Assembly (NCBI GenBank): GCA_036346375.1
Contig: CM070508.1
Span: forward strand, 23,070,852 to 23,134,851
Reading direction: 5' to 3'
Length of the DNA: 64,000 bases
Source of the DNA: Guadua angustifolia
Taxonomy: Eukaryota; Streptophyta; Magnoliopsida; Poales; Poaceae
Of the stretch, positions 59,796-64,000 are shown piece after piece (the first letter of the stretch is position 1; the number at the start of each line of letters is the position of its first letter). The position numbers and the translations under genes are program-made. The notes below the pieces were generated by a model. That model was not told where the DNA came from and searched no databases. It worked only from the letters and a program-made list of their open reading frames with translations.

Positions 59796-61850
59796 ATATC
59801 TGATTTAGATTTTTATTAAAATCATTTCCTATGCATTGGTTATATCACATACAAGTAAATATGATTAATTAAAAATATGTAAATGTGATAAAGGAATTGT
59901 TTGTCTAGATTTTGGTACAAGTAATAGTCCTCACACAGTTGTGGCAGAAGATCGCTGGTCAGATTTGATGTAATTTCTAAAATTACAAAATGCCATATCT
60001 TAGTAGACTAGTAGATTTTTGCATGTTTTTTGGTGTTCAGCCCATTATTAAAAATTTATTATTTAATATATGTGTAATGCCTCTTTTTAAATTTTTGGAA
60101 TATTTTTAATTTAACATCTTTCATTCAAATGCCCGATAACTTAAATGGTTTAATTATCAGATTTTAATAAGGTGTAATTATTTTGGATGATTTACTGGGT
60201 TAAACAAAAAATCTTCTCTCGTTTTCTTTTCTTTTATCTTCTTTCTTTTTCTCTTTTCTTTTTTCTTTTCTCTTCTTTTTTCTTTTATTTTTCCCTTCCC
60301 CTTTTCTTTTCTTCCCCATGGGCCTACCTTATCTCTTCTTCCCCATCTCTCACTCCTCTTCTTTTCTTCTCACCGAATACTCCCAATTAGGTCTCCCTCA
60401 CAGGCCACTGCCTCCTCCTGACCGCTGACCCAACCGCCTCCAGCCCCGCACCTCTACATAGCTTCGGCCCTACTAGCTCTGCCAGTCTCGCTCCTGGCTG
60501 GCCCCTAGGCTCCCATCACTCGGCTCCCCTACCGACATCGCACCGGTGTTGTCCATTCCCTGGGCCTCCTCCTCCTAGCTACATCACCCCATGCCCTGGA
60601 CTATGCCACCCCAAGGCTTATTCTCTCGGGCTGTCCACTCCCTTCTACCTCACCCTTGTGCGCCACAGCCCCTTACCCTAGGCAACCAGTGCCTGTAGGT
60701 TTGGTTGGTCCCTTGACATCATCCTTCTGGTCCCTCTCCTCTGGGCTACTACTACAGCCATCCCTTCCTCCTCTGACCCACTCGACTGTCTCACCTCCCG
60801 ACCATGCCGGGCTACCTCGGGCTACCGGCTCACCCCAATCTGCCATCACCAGCCTCCTCCATGGCTCGGTTCTACAACTAGTCTCCTCCTCCTCTGGCTA
60901 TGTTTGCTACCCATCTTATGTTTCCCCATTACTTACTAACGATTTACTTAATCCTTAATGCTTTGGTCATGATGTGCTTATATGATCTTTACTTATTGGT
61001 TGGGAGGTGGATGATGATGAACCTATGGGGATATTTGGGTTGGCAGTGCTGTGACAACACCAAATGAACCCTTGTACGCTGGGAGTATAGCGAGTTGTTG
61101 GGCACACATGACGCCGCCCCCATTTCCTAATACGATCCTTCTGACACCTCGGGTGGCCTCTATAGCTATACACTGGTTATCTAGCTCATATTTTAGCTAT
61201 GTTGGCCATCTATGTTCTTGGAGCTAGCAAGAGTTGCGTGATGTTATTTACCTGGAAGTGCTAGGTATGGGAATGGTTCTAGGGATGGTGAGACCGTCGA
61301 TGAGGTTGACCTATGGGGGCCTTGCTCCTTGGCCTCCTGCTTCTAACCTCCTTGGTCTTCTCTTGGCCCTCTTGCTCCTAGCCTCCTCCTTGCTCCTGAC
61401 TTTGGGATGACTTGGATGTGTGTGAGGGAATGAATGGGTTAGGGGATGTTGGCTATGGCTGGCTTGGTTGCTCTTGCCTTACTCTTGAGTTTTGTTTGTG
61501 AATGGCTTGGGAGGAGGGGATGGACTGAGGGAGTGACGAACTGTTTTTCCTTTTAACCTTGGTGGCCTTATGGTTTTGGCCAGTCAGGCTAGCTTCCATG
61601 CATTTTTACAGAGCCCAAGATTGTCATTTCACTATGGGGTTGTTACTCTTTTACTATAGAGGACTTTACCTTCATACCATAAGATATTATAGGCACTATT
61701 TATACAATGCTATGGTTACCCAACAACTAGAGGTTTGTTTATTGCCAGATGATGATACCCAACTTTAGCAAGAGGTGCCGACTGGCCTCGGATGGTCAGG
61801 TATCTCGATGAGCGATACTAATTTATTCGGGCCTGACGGTAACTTCCAAA
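59796..61850 (-). mobile_element. Family U element, copy B (partial)
   Basis: Collinear with copy A from about 34690 to 35390 and 46236 to 47480. Shared landmarks include 'gttatatcacatacaa', the CT-rich tract (60190-60380) and 'gtatctcgatgagcgata' near 61801. Its left part is missing because it abuts the long-LTR fragment that ends at 59795. The CT-rich centre gives Pro/Ser/Leu frames (60187-60958) that are low-complexity and not genes. Confidence 0.6.
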
Positions 61851-62172
61851 ATTTTAATTTCTACATTTCTTGCCATATGGTTATATATATGTGCGAATCA
61901 TTAACAATTTCAGGGATCAAAGACAAGGATCAATAGAAGCTTTATATTTTAGGTTGGCAGTGAGGTTTCGCAGCCCTGCAGCATGAAAGAAGACAGAGAA
62001 AAGCTCACGACGGGAAAAGGTCGTGAGATGGAGGACGACGGGAATTAAGTGGAGGAACAAATGTGTGGGATTAAGGGCATCTGACTGGATGGGAAATTGA
62101 CGGCCACAACCTATTCCGTTGGAAGGGCTCCAAATGGTACAATGTAGCGTAGCTTCTCCCTTGATCTAACAC
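61851..62172. other. Intergenic, nothing recognised
   Basis: About 320 bp, possibly the outer edge of family U copy B, ending at the CACTA terminus. No gene or repeat seen. Confidence 0.4.
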
Positions 62173-62478
62173 CACTACAGAATACATGTTTACTGCCGGG
62201 TCCACATCGGCATCATTGCCGGATGTGGACCCAGCACTACCTAAGTAGCAGTGATAGTCGAGGACTATCACTGCCGGATGTAAACCGGCAGTGATAATCA
62301 CTATCACTACCGGTTCATACTGCACAACCAGCAGTGATAATAATTATCACTGTCGGTTATCTCTGATAATCGGCAGTGATAAGTAACTATCACTGCCACA
62401 TTTTCATCAATAATCGGTAGTGATAAGTAATATCACTACCACTTTTCTCTTGGAAACCGGCAGTGATAACTTTCTACC
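62173..62478 (+). mobile_element. CACTA transposon terminus with subterminal repeats, truncated
   Basis: It starts CACTACAGAATACATG. At least a dozen copies of a motif like ATCACTGCCGG or its reverse complement CCGGCAGTGAT follow in both orientations, the subterminal transposase-binding array of CACTA elements. The element is cut at 62478, where an LTR begins (62479). The rest is outside the window or lost. Confidence 0.8.
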
Positions 62479-64000
62479 TGAAAGACCATGTGGAGGTCTA
62501 TTCTTGTGTGTGATGAGTAATTTGAGAGATTTAACCTTGGTTTGATTTGAAATTGAGTTTGATTTGAATTGGATTTTTTATTTGAAACAATTTGAGTGTT
62601 GGTTGCTTTTCCTAGTGCTACTGGCCTGGGGGCGGTGCCACCGGAACTTTGAGAGAAATTATGATTGATTAATGATTTTGGGATAATCATTGAATATATG
62701 TGTGGACATTGCTATGTGAAAGGTTTTTCCTTGTCTTTAATGGTTGCAGGGCGACGGTGCTAGGTCATGGTGAGGCGGAGGATGATCGGGACTAGGCGAG
62801 GAGCGTCGGAGGTCCAGACGGTCGGAAGATCACCGGAAGATGATCGGAGATGGAGTCCGGACAAGCCAAGAAGACAAGAAAAGGAGATGCTAGCTAGATG
62901 CCGCATGGATCAATGAGGGCCGTCGGATTGCGGTCTAGTTGATAGGTTAGCGGGTCTAGGTAGTATGCTTTGAAAACCATGCAAGAAAATCCGTTGTGTG
63001 TGTGGGTTTTAGGTTAGCCCTTGCATGGCTGTATGAGTGGGTTAATCCTAGCCCTTGGATGAGTGCTCTAGGGTTGAGGGATTCATCCAAGGGTGGTAGG
63101 TGGCCCAAGAGTAGTATAAATAGAGGGGGAGGGGTGCCCTTCCTCACTTGAAGGTTTGAGTTGCTCCTTTGAGCTTTGCCCACATGAAGTGAGGCTTTGT
63201 AAACCTTCCCACCAAAAATACAAAGAATTTCTTTACATTATTGTGAATTTAAATTCCGCATTTACATTATGTCTTTACTTTGTGCAATTTAAATTTAGCA
63301 TTTAAATTCCTGCAATTTACTTTCTTGCAAGTTGGATTTGCCTCCCCTCCTTCTAAATACTGATTTTAGATGTCTTGAGTGTGTTCATATGGTTTTACAT
63401 CTCTTTTGCAGTCTTGAATTGAGTAGAGAACATCTTTTCTCTAAAGTTGCAACTCTGTTCAGAACTTGTTCTTCGCGCAGCAGTTAATGTTTGATTTTTA
63501 GAAAAATCTAAAAAAAATCCTTTTTGACTTATTTTTATTGGACAAGGTGCGTTACTCTCATATCCACCTGTAGAAAAATTTTAGAATCTACTGGTTGCAC
63601 CGTTTGGGCGCCATGAGGTGAAAACCGAGCCCCAAACTTTCTGCTTGAAATTTCTAACTATCTATGTTCTTATATTTTTGCTGATTTTTCTGTAAGTATT
63701 TTTGAGGTAAAATTTTGTGGAGTTCTTCATGACTCATCTTCTCATAGGGACAAAAATTCTCAAAATTTCTTAAGCTGCAGAAACCCACCAACCACCTGTT
63801 CAAATTGAGGACAGCTTCTGAAAATTCTGCTTTTGCTTTTCTGAAAGTGGCTTTTGTAATTTGAATTGATCTCCTTTCTGAAAGCAAGAGTTGAATTGAT
63901 TCCTTCTTATTTTGGATACTAGACAACCAGAATTGTAACTCAAAAATCCTCACATATTCTATGGTACTCACCTATGCAAGCTAGAGATACACATAGTTGT
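62479..64000 (+). repeat. LTR related to the 10.8-kb copia element, running off the window
   Basis: It begins TGAAAGACCATGTGGAGG, as do the LTRs at 35398 and 44521, and is collinear with them over long stretches (for example 62705-63130). TATAAATA lies at 63115-63122. It differs in the segments 62520-62690 and after about 63140, so it is a separate subfamily. The 3' end of the LTR and any internal region lie beyond 64000. It is inserted into the CACTA terminus. Confidence 0.8.

Noticed and set aside
60187..60958. Phe/Ser/Pro-rich frames
   Set aside because: They are translations of a CT-rich tract within family U copy B; there is no conserved protein signal.

Overview
This is nuclear DNA from a flowering plant, almost certainly a grass (Poaceae). 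The evidence is a multi-exon gene whose first exon is very GC-rich, typical grass MITEs, CACTA ends, tRNA-Met-primed LTR retrotransposons, and AT-rich intergenic DNA made of nested repeats. The species cannot be fixed from the sequence alone.

The only convincing host gene is on the plus strand at 2846-15922. It has 15 coding exons and encodes a 1631-residue orthologue of KEEP ON GOING (KEG): an N-terminal RING-HC finger, a protein-kinase-like domain, ankyrin repeats and twelve HERC2-like repeats. KEG is an E3 ubiquitin ligase of abscisic-acid signalling and trans-Golgi/early-endosome trafficking. All 14 splice junctions were placed by reading frame and protein continuity. Thirteen introns are GT-AG and one (intron 10) is GC-AG. 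Introns 1 and 13 hold tandem duplications. Intron 9 (3.6 kb) carries two hAT-type DNA elements and a SINE-like retroposon with a 16-bp target duplication.

To the left (1-2620) lie LTR remnants and a 1.49-kb AT-rich inverted-repeat element that ends 226 bp before the KEG start codon. Two more copies of this element occur at 17455-18950 and, inverted, at 49354-50756. From 19 to 29.4 kb there is a MITE nest. It includes three copies of a ~370-bp element and a near-perfect 330-bp foldback, all embedded in long (TA)n tracts, plus a five-copy ~300-400-bp repeat in inverted arrangements.

From 30.4 to 64 kb the window is nested retroelements. An old repeat, called family U here, is split at 30860-34056 by a 3.2-kb solo LTR (TSD CTAGC). 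It is split again at 35398-46235 by a complete but mutated 10.8-kb Ty1/copia element (TSD CACGC, long LTRs, tRNA-Met primer site, broken gag and pol). Family U recurs inverted at 48835-53238 and again at 59796-61850. Other pieces are a copia-like LTR fragment with a degenerate ~110-bp tandem array (55.1-56.2 kb), a minus-strand long-LTR fragment interrupted by a 632-bp solo LTR, and a CACTA terminus. The CACTA terminus is cut by an LTR related to the 10.8-kb element, which runs off the window end.

I found no new multi-gene system. The points most worth following up are the transposon at the KEG promoter, the GC-AG intron, the altered kinase catalytic loop, the (TA)n-targeting MITE/foldback nest, and two tRNA-like sequences inside one transposon copy.
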